Positions 7,986 to 16,305 of a stretch of DNA of 34,632 nucleotides are shown piece by piece. The notes beneath the pieces were generated by a model. It was not told the origin of the DNA and did not search any database. It was given only the letters and a program-made list of their open reading frames with translations. Source of the DNA: Avisuccinivibrio_A sp964399665 (GTDB lineage: Bacteria; Pseudomonadota; Gammaproteobacteria; Enterobacterales; Succinivibrionaceae); assembly GCA_964399665.1 (NCBI GenBank), contig CAYNSI010000001.1, positions 1-34,632 on the forward strand, written 5' to 3'. Position 1 is the stretch's first letter, and the number at the start of each line of letters is the position of its first letter. The position numbers and the translations under genes are program-made.

Positions 7986-10042
7986 AAAAACTGAGGTCAC
8001 CAACACCAAACAGGACTTAAACAGTGCTGCCGTCCTGGGAGACGGTAGTAATGTTATTGACAATGTCGCAGCGGCCCTAAAAGAGCTTTCCGGGCAAAGT
8101 ACTTCAAGCCTAGAGGATGAGGGCAGCAAAATCACAGGATCAGANNNNNNNNNNNNNNNNNNNNNNNNNNNNNNNNNNNNNNNNNNNNNNNNNNNNNNNN
8201 NNNNNNNNNNNNNNNNNNNNNNNNNNNNNNNNNNNNNNNNNNNNTTCAAGCCTAGAGGATGAGGGCAGCAAAATCACAGGATCAGAAGTTGCAGCCCCAG
8301 AATCTGCCCTCCCTGCCTCAAACCAGGAGCAAAATGAGGATGAAAAAGGATCCCTCTCCTCGGAGCAGGAGAGTCCTTTGGCACAGCCTGCAAATAATAC
8401 GGCCACAGATGATGGAGCCTTAAAAAGCCCTGATAACAGATCTTTTGCCTCATTGATGTCAGATACGGAAAGTTTTCTTAACAATCTGAAAAATCAGGAG
8501 GAGATCTTATTAGGCAGCAAAAATAAACAGGACGGGGACTTACAAAGCACTTTAGGCAGGATTACTAATCTTTCGGCACAATTGGGAGAGGATAGCAGAG
8601 GTGCCCTGTTTGATGAATCCCGTTTGGCAGACCCCATTGATTTTTCAAATCCTGAAGCAGTAAAGCAGATCCTCGATACCCCCCTGCCTGATTCAGGATC
8701 AGTGCTTGAGCATAATTTTAATGGTCCTCAAGAAGTGGAAGAAGAGCCTTGGGAGCCTTACGGGCAGGATAATCTGTCAGAACCTAAGTCAGACACAGGC
8801 GCAAAGTCTCAGTCACATGACAATAGGGGCAGTCAGGATTTAAAAGCAGATCTTGATCCTGCCTTCGAGTCTTATGAAAAAACCGCAGGCAGTGATATTG
8901 CAGCAGGCGGCAGCTTGAGCGTTGATGAGTCTGCAGATTTTGCTTTTGACAAGAAAGTACATTACATTACAGAGGATCCTTTTGCTTCTTCTGATATTGA
9001 GCATGATGCAGGACAAGGTGCCGGAGGCAATGAAGAAGATTCCAACGAAGCTTACCGAAAAAGACTTCTTGCTGAGGCCGAGAAATTAAGTTCCAAGACT
9101 GCAGCAAAAGAACCTTTGCAAAAAGAGGAAAACAGCACCAAAGGATCTGGAGCTTTTGAAGCTCAAGGTTTTGCAAATGAAAATTTAGGGGAGGGGCAGT
9201 TTTTAATACCAAAGGATGATCCTTTGGAAGAACCAAGCTCAGATGACCCTGCCGTAAAAGTGGCAGGTGAGGTGCCCGCAAAGGTGCATAATGATGCTCC
9301 AGCAGGTGATGACAACCGCCTAAGGATTGATGAGCCTTTGGCAGATGATGTGCCTGAGGAAACATTCTATGAGCCTGATGAACCTCAGGATTATGATTTT
9401 TCGGGTGAAGTTGTAAGTCCTGAGCTGGAAGATCAAGTAAGTGCTGCTCAAAAAGTTAAAGAAGATAGTGTTCCTGTTATGGATGATCATGGCAGCAGGC
9501 TTATTTCCGACGGAGATCCTGCCCTGATTAAGGCCAATCAGCGCATGTTAATTGAGGCACAGAGCAGCGGTTATACCCTTTTGGGAAAACGCCCTCTAAC
9601 CTGCGATGATTTTTTACCACAGTTACAAGAGACTAATCCTTATTACGCTCTAATCAATGAAGCCGGCTTTGATCAGATAGATCTTGCAGTTTTAATGCAC
9701 TGTGCCTTTAACTTTGAAGATGAGGGCAGAGAAAAACTCACCATCAAGGCTGTAGGGCCCAATCTCATGGCTGAAGATCCTGCATTTGTCAAAAGAGTTG
9801 CACAAAAGCTGAGTCTGGTGCTGGGACATGATGTTAAGGTCACCGTGGAGTTTACCAATGAGGAAAGCAAAGACAGCCTTTTTAGTGCCTTAAGGGAGAT
9901 TTTCTATAAAAAAACCGCCGAAGAGCATAACCGCATTATCAAAAACAAAGGCATTACCGATATTTGTGACCTTTTTAAGGAAGAGCCGGGATCTCTTGGT
10001 GTTGAGCTTCTAACCGATATAAAAAAGCCTAAAAAATCCTAA
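7942..10042 (+). CDS. dnaX: DnaX tau-specific extension, reached by -1 frameshift
   Basis: Read in the -1 frame from 7942, this region encodes about 652 residues if the N-gap is a spurious join of overlapping ends; fused to the first 371 codons it gives a tau of about 1023 residues, against 643 in E. coli. The first two thirds are acidic, Ser/Glu/Asp/Gly-rich and of low complexity, as expected for a disordered linker. The last 150 or so residues are folded: the LTIKAVGPNLMAEDPAF block, LGHDVKVTVEF, and ITDICDLFKEEPG match the tau domain V that binds the polymerase alpha subunit. There is no own ribosome site at the start; an ATG at 8117 lies in the wrong frame before the gap. It is followed by crr on the opposite strand. 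Confidence 0.85.
8103..8286. other. Assembly gap (100 N) flanked by an identical 42-bp sequence
   Basis: Positions 8145-8244 are N. The 42 bases before the gap (8103-8144) are identical to the 42 bases after it (8245-8286). The simplest reading is that two contigs overlap by 42 bp and the gap is artificial; removing 142 bases keeps the tau frame open. Since 42 is a multiple of three, a true 14-residue tandem repeat (starting SSLEDEGSKITG) that broke the assembly is the alternative. Confidence 0.85.
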
Positions 10043-10124
10043 AAGTTTGCAGCCTCCTTAAAGCAGCAAAAATCTGGTGGCAAAGCGGTCTGAGAGCCCA
10101 AAAACAGCGTAATTTTGTGCAGGA

Positions 10125-10628
10125 TCATTTAGTAATCTTCATGACCTCTTCAAGGGCTGCCAGGCTGCCAGGCTCTTTTCTGATATCACAGCCGGTGTAG
10201 CGGCCCAGATTGGGGATCACTATGGGAGTGGTCATGGAATACCCCAAGGCGGTGATTTTTTCCTGATCAAATTCAATAAGGGGATCTCCTACTCTGATAA
10301 AATCCCCATTTTTGACCAGGGTCTTAAGGTGAAGGCCTTTGAGCCTTACGGTGCCAAGTCCCAGGTGAATCAGCAGTTCAACATCTCCTAAAGATTTGAT
10401 CATGACAGCATGGGACATGTCAGAAAGCAGCATTACCTCACCGCCTAAGGGACAGAGCAGTACATTAGCATCAGGATCCGGTTTTACTGCAAACCCGGGC
10501 CCTAAAGTGCCTTTTTTGAAGATGTCATCTTCAAGGTCTGCAAGTTTAATAAAGCTTCCTTTAAAAGGAGAGTGCACGGCAAGAAAGCTGCCGCTGCTGC
10601 CAAACATAGCTTTAAGACGATTTAGCAT
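10125..10628 (-). CDS. crr: PTS glucose-type EIIA component (Crr family)
   Basis: A 167-residue EIIA-Glc protein. His73 (in SHAVMIKS) and His88 (in VELLIHLGLGTVRLKG) correspond to His75 and the phosphorylated His90 of E. coli Crr; GDPLIEFD and TPIVI follow as in the family. I chose ATG 10628, with GGGAGG 7 nt upstream, rather than an upstream start that would add 14 residues. In other bacteria the protein takes phosphate from HPr, passes it to sugar EIICB, and regulates carbon use. Here it stands alone, without ptsH or ptsI, and converges with dnaX. Confidence 0.93.
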   Translation of the reverse strand: MLNRLKAMFGSSGSFLAVHSPFKGSFIKLADLEDDIFKKGTLGPGFAVKPDPDANVLLCPLGGEVMLLSDMSHAVMIKSLGDVELLIHLGLGTVRLKGLHLKTLVKNGDFIRVGDPLIEFDQEKITALGYSMTTPIVIPNLGRYTGCDIRKEPGSLAALEEVMKITK

Positions 10629-11089
10629 AAGAAAGCCTCCCGGGCTACAGTACAGGATTTTAAGAACCAAAGGACTGTTCTTTTAGCACTGCCAGACAGG
10701 ATCTTAAGTCACTCTGGCATGGTGCCTTGTTATTCTACGCTTTTAAGGGGCAAAAGCGGCTGAATTATTAAGAAGGATGAGGAGATGCAGGCGGTCGAAT
10801 CATTGTTACGGGCGTCAGAATCATTGGCGGCAGACACAAAAGGCGGCACTTGACACAGGAAAACTTGGCTTTAAGCTCATGGAGGGCATGCCCTGGTTGG
10901 CACTAATTCTGTTTTGTCTGTCTTGGTTATTCCCAAACTTTAATATCAGGATAAGTGATCCACAGCCATACATGACTTTAAGTTTCTTTAAAGTTTCTTT
11001 TGATTTTGGGATCCTCATTAAGGACGCAATGTTAAATCTTTGATAAAAATGAGGCGCTTTTTAACCATGAGCATAAGGAAAGAAAAAAA
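10629..11089. other. Divergent intergenic region between crr and the epimerase gene
   Basis: A 461-nt stretch without a convincing gene. An 88-codon frame on the plus strand (10777-11043) has no good ribosome site and an unnatural Arg/His-rich start, so I do not call it. Promoters for both flanking genes must lie here. Just before the epimerase start is an 8-codon upstream reading frame (11067-11093) that follows no clear ribosome site and whose TGA overlaps the epimerase ATG; this may be chance or translational coupling. Confidence 0.4.
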
Positions 11090-11950
11090 ATGAGAAAACA
11101 TCCCCTGGGAATATATGAAAAGGCCATGCCCGCTGATTTTACCTGGGAGCAGCGCTTTAAAACGGCAAAGGACGCAGGTTACGATTTTGTGGAAATCTCC
11201 GTTGATGAAAGTGACGTACGGCTTGCAAGACTGGAATGGAGCACCGGGGAAAGGCTGGATTTTGTAAAACTTAAAAAAGACTTTGACATTGCAGTTCCCT
11301 CAATGTGCCTTTCGGGGCATCGCAAATATCCTTTTGGGAGCCACGATCCTAAGATAAGGGAGCGGGCTCATGAGATTATGAAAAAGGGGATTGAGCTTGC
11401 TGTGGATATTGGCGTGCGCACCATTCAGCTTGCAGGATACGATGTTTATTATGAGAAGCAGGATCAAGGTACTTTTGACCGTTACACTGAATCCATGCAG
11501 TGGGCGGTGGAGCAGGCTGCCGCAGCCCAGGTGATGCTGGCAACTGAAATTATGGATACTCCCTTTATGAGTTCAATTACCAAGTGGAAGTACTGGGATG
11601 ATCTGTTAAAGTCCCCATGGTTCAGCGTTTATCCTGATGTGGGCAACTTAACCGCTTGGGGCAATGATGTTTTAAGGGAGCTTGAAATCGGCATAGATAA
11701 AATAGCTGCCATCCACCTTAAGGAAACCAAGCCCGTTACCGCAGATTTTGAGGGGCAGTTCAGGGACTTGCAATTTGGTGAGGGTACCGTTGATTTTATA
11801 TCAATTTTCAAGAAGTTAAAGGAACTTAACTATCGGGGCACCTTTCTTCTTGAGATGTGGGCGGACAGTACTGCAGATCCTATCGCAAGTATAGTAAAGG
11901 CCCGTGAATTTATAGAAAGCAGAATGGATGAAGCAGGATTTGAAAAATAA
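11090..11950 (+). CDS. ulaE: L-ribulose-5-phosphate 3-epimerase (UlaE/SgbU/L-xylulose-5-P 3-epimerase family)
   Basis: The 286-residue TIM-barrel protein matches E. coli UlaE/SgbU along its length: PLGIYEKAMPA at the start, DFVEISVDESD, VPSMCLSGHRKYPFGS, IQLAGYDVYYE, TEIMDTPFMSSI, YPDVGNLTAWGNDV, HLKETKP and LLEMWAD. The enzyme converts L-xylulose 5-phosphate to L-ribulose 5-phosphate in ascorbate or related pentose use. An AAGGA ribosome site precedes the ATG. No other ula, sgb or ara gene is visible nearby, so the substrate pathway is not settled. Confidence 0.93.
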   Translation: MRKHPLGIYEKAMPADFTWEQRFKTAKDAGYDFVEISVDESDVRLARLEWSTGERLDFVKLKKDFDIAVPSMCLSGHRKYPFGSHDPKIRERAHEIMKKGIELAVDIGVRTIQLAGYDVYYEKQDQGTFDRYTESMQWAVEQAAAAQVMLATEIMDTPFMSSITKWKYWDDLLKSPWFSVYPDVGNLTAWGNDVLRELEIGIDKIAAIHLKETKPVTADFEGQFRDLQFGEGTVDFISIFKKLKELNYRGTFLLEMWADSTADPIASIVKAREFIESRMDEAGFEK

Positions 11951-12052
11951 CACAATTTGTTGACAAAAGGCCGGGGATCTTCGGGCTTTTTCTATCAGTT
12001 ATGGAAAGGCAGCCTGTGGTAGAGTAGGGGTATACCTAATTTTGGAGTTACT

Positions 12053-12697
12053 ATGCAGGGAACCATCAGTGCCATAAACCGGGAACGTCACAGCGGCCAT
12101 ATCAAAGGAGATGACGGTGAGCTGCTTTATTTTGATTCCGGGGCCTTTTTAAGTACTGAAGATGGAAATGATATTGCTGTGGGAATGCGGGTTTCCTACG
12201 AGGCAGAAGGAGATCGCGCTTATGAAATGGAACTTCTTAACAAGGAAGAATTCCAGCGTGATGAGCTCTTCTATTTTGAGCCTGAAAAGTTTGAATTAAA
12301 AAAAGGGCCCTTTAAGGAAGGCTTTGAAATAATAGCCCGCGGCAAACTTCCCTTGGAAGTGGTGGACAGAGATATAGAAAGGGGCCGCGGCAGGCTTATT
12401 ATGAGGCTCAAGGAAACCGGGGCCAATATCGGCCTTAACATGACCGTGGAAGAAGAGCCCCGCAATGTCATGGGTTATGGCTTTATCTTCTACCATATCA
12501 GGGCTTATCCTGCAGTGTGCGCCAGGCGCTCTGATGATGGCAATGTATCTTTGGGGGAGCTTAAAAATGCCCTTAACCACAAAAAGATCCATGCCGAAGG
12601 CTACCGAAAAGGAAGAGAGTTTGTCAAAAAGTTAGCTCTAAGAACTTTTATAGTACTTTTTGTATTAAGCTGCGGCATAGGCTTTTTATTAAGTTAG
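12053..12697 (+). CDS. Cold-shock-like domain protein with C-terminal membrane anchor
   Basis: A 214-residue protein I cannot name. Residues 2-65 (GTISAINRERHSGHIKGDDG and onward) resemble a cold-shock/OB fold, although the aromatic RNP motifs are degenerate. The middle part (about 70-150) is charged and unassigned. After a basic segment near 180-192 comes one C-terminal hydrophobic helix, LRTFIVLFVLSCGIGFLLS, which would leave the body in the cytoplasm. GGAG lies 7 nt ahead of the ATG. It forms a single-gene unit converging on the iron operon. Confidence 0.75.
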   Translation: MQGTISAINRERHSGHIKGDDGELLYFDSGAFLSTEDGNDIAVGMRVSYEAEGDRAYEMELLNKEEFQRDELFYFEPEKFELKKGPFKEGFEIIARGKLPLEVVDRDIERGRGRLIMRLKETGANIGLNMTVEEEPRNVMGYGFIFYHIRAYPAVCARRSDDGNVSLGELKNALNHKKIHAEGYRKGREFVKKLALRTFIVLFVLSCGIGFLLS

Positions 12698-12700
12698 GCA

Positions 12701-12718
12701 CTGACAGCAGCTTGTCAG
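12701..12718. terminator. Small inverted repeat between convergent genes
   Basis: CTGACA and TGTCAG form a perfect 6-bp stem with a 6-nt loop in the 62-nt gap between two convergent genes. There is no good U-run on either side, so a bidirectional terminator role is only suggested by position. Confidence 0.3.
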
Positions 12719-12759
12719 AAGGTCTTGTTAAAATCCTCTGACACAAAGATCTTTTAAGG

Positions 12760-13185
12760 TTATTTTTCCGCTTTGGCAAGGGCATTTAATACCGCTTCTG
12801 TGAATTGATTATAGGAAATGGTAGCACCTGAGATCTTGTCAATCCCCTTTAAGGTCCCCAGGGCGGTTATCTGCTCTTGATAGGCTTTCATGGCCTCAAC
12901 GGCATGCTGGGCCCTTTGATAGTAGCCAAAATTGCCGCTGTCCCTTGCAAAGGAGGCATAATTTTCATCTTTAAGACTGCCGTCGGCTTCATAGGTTTGA
13001 AAATCACAGGCTACAATCCTGCTGTCCTTTAAGGTTACGGTAACATGGGCTACCCCCCCGTCTTCATCAGGACTCGATTTGCCGTCAAAGGAGCCGTCAC
13101 GGTACTCGGGGTTGCTGCATGCTGACAAAAACAACAGCGCAGCTGCTGCTATCAGGGCTTTTTTAGTATTGAAGCTTAAATTCAT
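12760..13185 (-). CDS. FMN-binding-domain lipoprotein at the end of the P19 iron operon
   Basis: A 141-residue protein with a lipoprotein signal ending LLFLSAC (lipidated Cys23) and an FMN_bind domain. The motif D116-K-I-S-G-A-T122 is the classic ApbE target, in which the Thr receives FMN through a phosphoester bond, as in NqrC and RnfG. ATG 13185 gives a clean signal peptide; a start 39 nt upstream would overlap the ATPase gene. It follows the ATPase by 16 nt. The inference is a periplasm-facing flavin carrier, perhaps reducing ferric iron for the transporter. Confidence 0.87.
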   Translation of the reverse strand: MNLSFNTKKALIAAAALLFLSACSNPEYRDGSFDGKSSPDEDGGVAHVTVTLKDSRIVACDFQTYEADGSLKDENYASFARDSGNFGYYQRAQHAVEAMKAYQEQITALGTLKGIDKISGATISYNQFTEAVLNALAKAEK

Positions 13186-13201
13186 ATAAAAGGCTCTTTT
13201 T

Positions 13202-13867
13202 TCAGGCTTGGTTGAAGGTGTCACTGATAAGATGACCGTGATCCAAAACTACGGTACGCTGGGCGCGGGATGCAACCTCAGGGGCGTGGGTTACCACGAT
13301 TACGGTGCGCCCTTCATTGTGCATCTGGGCAAAAAGCTCCATAACCAGCTGCTCATTGGTTTCATCAAGATTCCCGGTAGGCTCATCGGCCAGAATAATT
13401 TTAGGATAGTTAATAAGGGCTCTTGCTATACAGACTCTTTGCTGCTCTCCGCCTGAAAGCTGGTGGGGAAGGTGATTGGCACGCTCGTGAAGCCCAACTC
13501 TCCTTAGGGCCTCCAAAGCCTCCTTTTCATCGGGCAGGGAGTGATAGTACTGGGCGGTCATGACATTTTCCAGGGCAGTAAGGTAATTTACCAGATGAAA
13601 CTGCTGAAATACCAAACCTACCTTTTCGCGTCTTATATGGGTAAGTTCTCTTTGTGATACCTTTGAGACATCACTGCCGTCCAAAATGATATTGCCGCTG
13701 CTGGGCTTGTCAAGACAGGCTACGATATTCATAAGGGTAGACTTGCCGGATCCTGAAGGGCCCATGATAGCCAGCCACTGGCCTTCCTCCACCTCAATAC
13801 TGACTTCATCTAAAGCCTTAAGGGGGCCGTATACTTTGCTGACTTTTTTGAGCTGTAAAATGGACAT
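13202..13867 (-). CDS. ABC transporter ATP-binding protein (LolD/MacB type) of the P19 iron system
   Basis: A 221-residue ATPase with Walker A GPSGSGKST (residues 34-42), the signature LSGGEQQRV, Walker B IILADEPTGNLD and an H-loop VVTHAPE. It belongs to the MacB/LolD class that pairs with FtsX-type permeases, and two such permeases are encoded immediately upstream, the nearer one ending 3 nt before this start. The same arrangement (Cj1661-Cj1663) follows p19 in Campylobacter jejuni. Confidence 0.94.
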   Translation of the reverse strand: MSILQLKKVSKVYGPLKALDEVSIEVEEGQWLAIMGPSGSGKSTLMNIVACLDKPSSGNIILDGSDVSKVSQRELTHIRREKVGLVFQQFHLVNYLTALENVMTAQYYHSLPDEKEALEALRRVGLHERANHLPHQLSGGEQQRVCIARALINYPKIILADEPTGNLDETNEQLVMELFAQMHNEGRTVIVVTHAPEVASRAQRTVVLDHGHLISDTFNQA

Positions 13868-13870
13868 GGA

Positions 13871-15019
13871 TTACTCTCCGCGCAAGACTATGACAGGATC
13901 GACTTTAGCTGCCCTTAATATCGGCATGGTACTTGAGACTACCGTAATGATTATGCACAAGGCAAGACATCCTAAGCACAGGGGCAGCGAGGGCAGCAGC
14001 GTGGTGCCGAATACCCTGGCAGTAACATAGGCTGCAAAACAGGATCCTAAAAGCGATCCCAAAATGCCGCCTAAGATCCCCAAAAGGACGCTTTCGCTCA
14101 TAAATTCTTTTACGATATCGTTATCAGAGGCTCCCAGGGCCTTTTTCAGACCGATTTCCGATCGTCTTTCAGCCGCAGCTGCCATCATGGTAGTGGCAAC
14201 GCACACTGCAGTAAGCAGAACGATGATAAGAGTGGTAAGCCATACCAAAGACTGCAGTTTTGCAAGTACCCTGCCTTCTGATGAGGCCACCCTGGTAACC
14301 AGGCGGGGATGGAGCAGGGGATTTTGTGCCATGGTATCGGCCGCCTTTTGCAGGTCAGATTCATTTAAAGCAAGCGAGGCTTCAATAAGATCGAATTCAT
14401 CGTACGATCCGGTGAGAGTTCCCACATCTTCAAGAGTTAAGTAGACGAAATTTTCCTCCTCACTTCCCGTGGTCAAAATACCTGACACCACGGCGGTCAA
14501 AGTCTGCCGTTGCCCTTGAGAAGTACCCTGTTCATCGTGAAGTGAGTACAGAATGTGGATGACATCACCTACTCTTGCCCTGATGCGGTTGGAAACTTCC
14601 TGACCTAAAAGTACTTCACCTGACTTTTGGGGGAGCTGCCCGCTGATACCCCAGTAGGGGGCAGTTTTTTGCATTTGCTCAAAATCAGTGGCGGCGCCGC
14701 TGAAAGGCTGCTCATTGATAGAAAGATTAAAAAAGTACACCGGAGCAAGACCTACAATGCTGGTTTCAGGCACAACACTGCGCAGGTATTCAAGATCTGC
14801 TGTGGTAAGCTTCCTGTCTTCACCCGGGGTTACGATAAGGTTGGCGCCGTATTGCCTAAACTGCAGACCAAGCTGCTCTGGCACCTCAAGATAAATGCTG
14901 ATAAGCCCCAGGAGTACGGCAGCTCCCACCGCAACTGACAGCAGGGCTGTGAGCATGCGTGAGCGGCGGCGCAGCAGCGAGCTTATTACCATCTTAAGGA
15001 AGAAGCTTCTTTTGGTCAT
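13871..15019 (-). CDS. FtsX/MacB-like permease, second of the P19 iron system
   Basis: A 382-residue permease: one N-terminal membrane helix, a large extracytoplasmic MacB-PCD-like domain (about 40-250) and three C-terminal helices of the FtsX domain with the motif RRSEIGLKKALGAS. It starts 3 nt after the first permease stops and ends 3 nt before the ATPase gene, so the three are tightly coupled. It corresponds to Cj1661/Cj1662 of the Campylobacter P19 cluster. MacB-type machines usually do mechanical work in the periplasm rather than pump substrate through the membrane. Confidence 0.92.
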   Translation of the reverse strand: MTKRSFFLKMVISSLLRRRSRMLTALLSVAVGAAVLLGLISIYLEVPEQLGLQFRQYGANLIVTPGEDRKLTTADLEYLRSVVPETSIVGLAPVYFFNLSINEQPFSGAATDFEQMQKTAPYWGISGQLPQKSGEVLLGQEVSNRIRARVGDVIHILYSLHDEQGTSQGQRQTLTAVVSGILTTGSEEENFVYLTLEDVGTLTGSYDEFDLIEASLALNESDLQKAADTMAQNPLLHPRLVTRVASSEGRVLAKLQSLVWLTTLIIVLLTAVCVATTMMAAAAERRSEIGLKKALGASDNDIVKEFMSESVLLGILGGILGSLLGSCFAAYVTARVFGTTLLPSLPLCLGCLALCIIITVVSSTMPILRAAKVDPVIVLRGE

Positions 15020-15022
15020 TTA

Positions 15023-16297
15023 TCAGCGGCCTCCATGTAGAACCAGGGCAGGCTGCAGGTGGGTAAGATACCTGATGGCAGGAAGAGATCCTGTCAGGGT
15101 TACTGCAAATACCGCAAAGATGGTAAGTGGGATGATAAAGGTCTTAAAGGCAATGGCAGAATCAAAGACTGTCTGGCCTATGATCTGCGCAAAACCAAAT
15201 CCTAAGGCAAATCCTGCGGCACCGCCTAAAGCTGCTATTATCAAAATATCGGCAAGAATTAAGAGTACCACTTCATAATTGAAGGCTCCAACTGCTTTAA
15301 GCAGACCTATTTCACGGCTTCTTTCAAGCACTGCCGCGCTTACGATATTGGAAATGCCAAGGGCAGAACCCATAAGACTTAAGATGGTGATAAGAACCAT
15401 CAAAAGCTTGGTTTTATCAAGGATGGCACCTTCTGATTCTGCAACCTGGCGTATCGGTTTTGCAGAAGCCTCCGGGATGACTTCCTCAATTTGATAACAG
15501 ATGGAGCTTACATAGGCAGTACAGTACCAGGTTTCCATTTCCCTCATGGAAAGCTGTTGAGGATTTTGCGCAGCGCGGCGGGCCAAATCATTGTCAGGAG
15601 TTGTCAGGGCACTTACTTCAGCCCGGCTGATGCGATCAGGCAGCATGGCAAGTTCCTGAACCGCAGCTAATGGGGCAAAAAGACGCTCATCATCGGCTCC
15701 TCCTGAATGAAAGATCCCCACAATATCAAAGGAGGCGCTGCTGTTTTTCCCCGTAAGGGCGATTTTATCTCCCACCTTAAGGTTATAACGCCTTGCAAGT
15801 TCTGAACCTGCCATGGCACTGGTAAGTTCCAGATCTTGCGGGAATCTGCCTTCTATCTGCCACCATGACTTAAGGCGGACCATCCCGGTATTCAATTCTT
15901 CGGTGGTGGGAAGTACCAGGTGCCGGTCAAACCAGGTGCCGGAGACTAATATGTTGTCATTGGCATCATTTTTCAGAGTAACCTCAAGGAAGGGGGCAAA
16001 GTCCACAATATTGAAGGCCCAGAAAATGGTTTTGATTTTGGGAAGGTCTGATTCTTTTAAATACTGATCGCTGTCACCTTCAATGCCGTAGAGATTTGAC
16101 AGCATCAGGGCATCGCGGGGCAGCACATTGATGTTTGCTCCATAGGCTTTAAGCTCGCGGTTGATTTTATCCCCCACATCAAGCATGACAGAGAGCATGG
16201 CCACAGCCAGGGAAGTGCCCAGGGCGGTAGTCAGGGCAATAAGAAGCATCTTGCTCTTCTGCCTGAAGAGGGCTCCTTTTAACATGCGCCAAAACAT
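15023..16297 (-). CDS. FtsX/MacB-like permease, first of the P19 iron system
   Basis: A 424-residue permease with the same plan as its neighbour: N-terminal helix, extracytoplasmic domain and three C-terminal helices around the motif ERSREIGLLKAVGAF. The two are paralogous but clearly different, which suggests a heterodimer. It follows the DUF2318 gene by 8 nt. Iron-system membership is inferred from the p19-DUF2318-permease-permease-ATPase order known from Campylobacter. Confidence 0.92.
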   Translation of the reverse strand: MFWRMLKGALFRQKSKMLLIALTTALGTSLAVAMLSVMLDVGDKINRELKAYGANINVLPRDALMLSNLYGIEGDSDQYLKESDLPKIKTIFWAFNIVDFAPFLEVTLKNDANDNILVSGTWFDRHLVLPTTEELNTGMVRLKSWWQIEGRFPQDLELTSAMAGSELARRYNLKVGDKIALTGKNSSASFDIVGIFHSGGADDERLFAPLAAVQELAMLPDRISRAEVSALTTPDNDLARRAAQNPQQLSMREMETWYCTAYVSSICYQIEEVIPEASAKPIRQVAESEGAILDKTKLLMVLITILSLMGSALGISNIVSAAVLERSREIGLLKAVGAFNYEVVLLILADILIIAALGGAAGFALGFGFAQIIGQTVFDSAIAFKTFIIPLTIFAVFAVTLTGSLPAIRYLTHLQPALVLHGGR

Positions 16298-16305
16298 GGG
16301 ACCTC

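Noticed and set aside
8117..8144. ATG at 8117 as a separate start for the tau-tail region
   Set aside because: Before the gap this ATG is in the frame of gamma, not of the tau tail; the tail frame is already open upstream from the A7 run, and the apparent continuity only reflects the arbitrary 100-N gap length.
10777..11043. Plus-strand 88-codon ORF with a hydrophobic segment
   Set aside because: No ribosome site, an odd Arg/His-rich start and no recognisable family; it lies in a divergent promoter region.
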